NCBI GenBank assembly: GCA_020723325.1
Contig: DYJD01000012.1
Coordinates: 139,757-203,756, forward strand
DNA length: 64,000 nt
Direction of reading: 5' to 3'
Origin: Desulfosudis oleivorans
GTDB lineage: Bacteria > Desulfobacterota > Desulfobacteria > Desulfobacterales > SURF-7
The position numbers and the translations under genes are program-made. How positions within the stretch are numbered: position 1 is the stretch's first letter; every line of letters begins with the position of its first letter. Of the stretch, positions 63,028-64,000 are shown piece after piece. Under the pieces are notes generated by a model. The model ran no database searches. It saw only the letters and a list, made by a program, of their open reading frames with translations, and had not been told where the DNA came from.

Positions 63028-63057
63028 GGCGGCTCTGCCAAGGGCCGCCTTTTTTTA
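63028..63057 (+). terminator. Terminator after qmoC
   Basis: GGCGGC (63028-63033) pairs with GCCGCC (63044-63049) and is followed by seven T and ATTA. Confidence 0.8.
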
Positions 63058-63102
63058 TTAGGCTCCAGGTAAGAAGCGAGGCCCATCCTTCAATGTTGGA
63101 CA

Positions 63103-63168
63103 TTCCTTGTTGGATATTCTGCGGCTCGTTTTTACCGAAAAAGCGAATATCGAATATCCAACAAGGAA
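63103..63168. repeat. Perfect 17-bp inverted repeat between qmoC and the rhodanese gene
   Basis: TTCCTTGTTGGATATTC (63103-63119) and GAATATCCAACAAGGAA (63152-63168) are exact complements around a 32-base loop. The partial duplicate GAATATCGAATATCC lies in the second arm. Confidence 0.85.
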
Positions 63169-63267
63169 CCGAAGAATAATGAAGGAAAGCTAAAACCTTT
63201 CAAATTTGAATAGCCGATTGGACTCTTTACTAGTTGATCTTTCAGTTTCGACAAGTTAAAAAACGCC

Positions 63268-63951
63268 ATGAAACCTTTCCGGCATTTGATATTTATTTTT
63301 ACAGTGTGCTGCTGTCTGACAGCCTGGGCCGGGGATCTTTCCCAATCCTATCGGGCGATTTCCGGTTTTTTAAAAGACGGCCGGCGGATAATCCCCGTTC
63401 AAAGTGCGCAAAAGGAACTGACGCTGACCGTGTACCGGGGCGATTACATCCAATTCCAGCTCGATCCGGCCCTGGGGCCGGTCCTGCTTTCCATCCCAGA
63501 TCTTTCCATCAAGCAGGAATTACCAGCAGATCCTGCCGCGGCGCCCCATTTTAAAATGATCACCGCCGGAACCTTTGTCTTTACCCTTGGATCAGCCAAG
63601 GGAACCCTCACGGTTATTGCCTATGAAGGCGAAGGCTACCGGGAGCTGACTTCCGAACAGGCGGCGGACTTTATCAAATCCACGCAGCCCCTGATCCTGG
63701 ATGTCAGAACCCCGCCGGAATATGCCGCCGGGCATCTGCCTGATTCCGTTCACATCCCCCTGGACCAGCTTCAAAACCGCCAAACAGAACTCACGGCCCA
63801 CAAGGACAAACCGATCCTGATCTACTGCGCCACCGGCAACCGCAGCACCGTGGCCTCCAAAATTCTCATCGACAAAGGCTTTAAACGGATTTCCAACCTG
63901 CGGCACGGCATTATGGACTGGACTCGAAAGAAATATCCCATTGTAAAATAA
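63268..63951 (+). CDS. Exported rhodanese with cupredoxin-like N-terminal domain
   Basis: A 227-residue protein. Residues 1-19 are a Sec signal (cleavage near AWA). Residues about 30-125 are beta-rich (LTLTVYRGDYIQFQL, ITAGTFVFTLGSAKGTLTV), like a cupredoxin fold, but I see no Cys/His/Met copper site. Residues about 135-225 are a rhodanese domain: ILDVRTPPEYAAGHLPDSVHIPL with catalytic Cys187 in YCATGNRS. Rhodaneses move sulfane sulfur. The gene follows the Qmo terminator, so it is a separate unit, yet close to sulfur metabolism genes. It ends one base before a terminator. Confidence 0.85.
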   Translation: MKPFRHLIFIFTVCCCLTAWAGDLSQSYRAISGFLKDGRRIIPVQSAQKELTLTVYRGDYIQFQLDPALGPVLLSIPDLSIKQELPADPAAAPHFKMITAGTFVFTLGSAKGTLTVIAYEGEGYRELTSEQAADFIKSTQPLILDVRTPPEYAAGHLPDSVHIPLDQLQNRQTELTAHKDKPILIYCATGNRSTVASKILIDKGFKRISNLRHGIMDWTRKKYPIVK

Positions 63952-63986
63952 AAAGCCCGGATCTAAGATTATAAGATCCGGGCTTT
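63952..63986 (+). terminator. Hairpin terminator after the rhodanese gene
   Basis: AAAGCCCGGATCT (63952-63964) pairs perfectly with AGATCCGGGCTTT (63974-63986). A-rich before and T-ending after; it could act in both directions. Confidence 0.75.
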
Positions 63987-64000
63987 ATGAGAAGATTTTC

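Overview
The window looks like the chromosome of a sulfate-reducing bacterium of the Desulfobacterota (Desulfobacterales-like). The main evidence is a complete aprBA-qmoABC block at 55339-62994, which encodes APS reductase and its quinone-interacting membrane oxidoreductase. Secretin-era Gram-negative envelope genes (FadL-type porin, AsmA-like protein, lipoproteins), a PEP-CTERM protein and a gene order seen in this group (nusA-infB-DUF503-rbfA-nrnA-truB-rpsO-pnp) agree with this. No phage, plasmid, insertion sequence, CRISPR array or rRNA was seen.

Region 1-14382 (all minus strand) is an envelope gene set. A 1226-residue AsmA/YdbH-like protein and a YdbL-like lipoprotein are followed at 13-bp spacing by a giant 2829-residue exported protein. 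That protein carries a beta-propeller, two blocks of TPRs, a degenerate CHAT-like region in the middle and an intact CHAT caspase-like protease at its C-terminus. An SH3-domain protein and an M48 metalloprotease (cut by the window edge) follow. This is the best candidate for a little-described system.

Region 14383-31426 is mixed accessory DNA: HU, a four-helix membrane protein, a flavin-oxidase-like protein with a metallophosphoesterase, a FadL porin with a PKG-like kinase and an HD protein, alanine racemase, a PEP-CTERM protein under a clear sigma-54 promoter with two spaced dyads, an orphan DUF1778 antitoxin beside a perfect inverted repeat, surface proteins, a DUF2723 glycosyltransferase-like protein, a DUF362 ferredoxin protein and a PilZ protein. 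Its intergenic spaces hold an AT-rich dispersed repeat family (six copies) and two REP-like elements.

Region 31410-50016 is a long minus-strand translation and RNA-processing stretch: rimP-nusA-infB-DUF503-rbfA-nrnA-truB-rpsO-pnp-M16-dut-MBL, a tRNA-Gly(CCC), and infC-rpmI-rplT-pheST-merR. infC appears to start with AUA. Region 50029-55001 holds a degenerate HSDR_N-type protein, dGTPase, three YkgJ-family cysteine-cluster proteins and an SDR protein lacking the catalytic lysine.

Region 55002-63986 is the energy module. AprBA reduces APS to sulfite and QmoABC is thought to pass electrons from menaquinol to it. A terminator separates aprBA from qmoABC. An exported rhodanese follows. Assignments rest on motif reading alone; no database search was possible.
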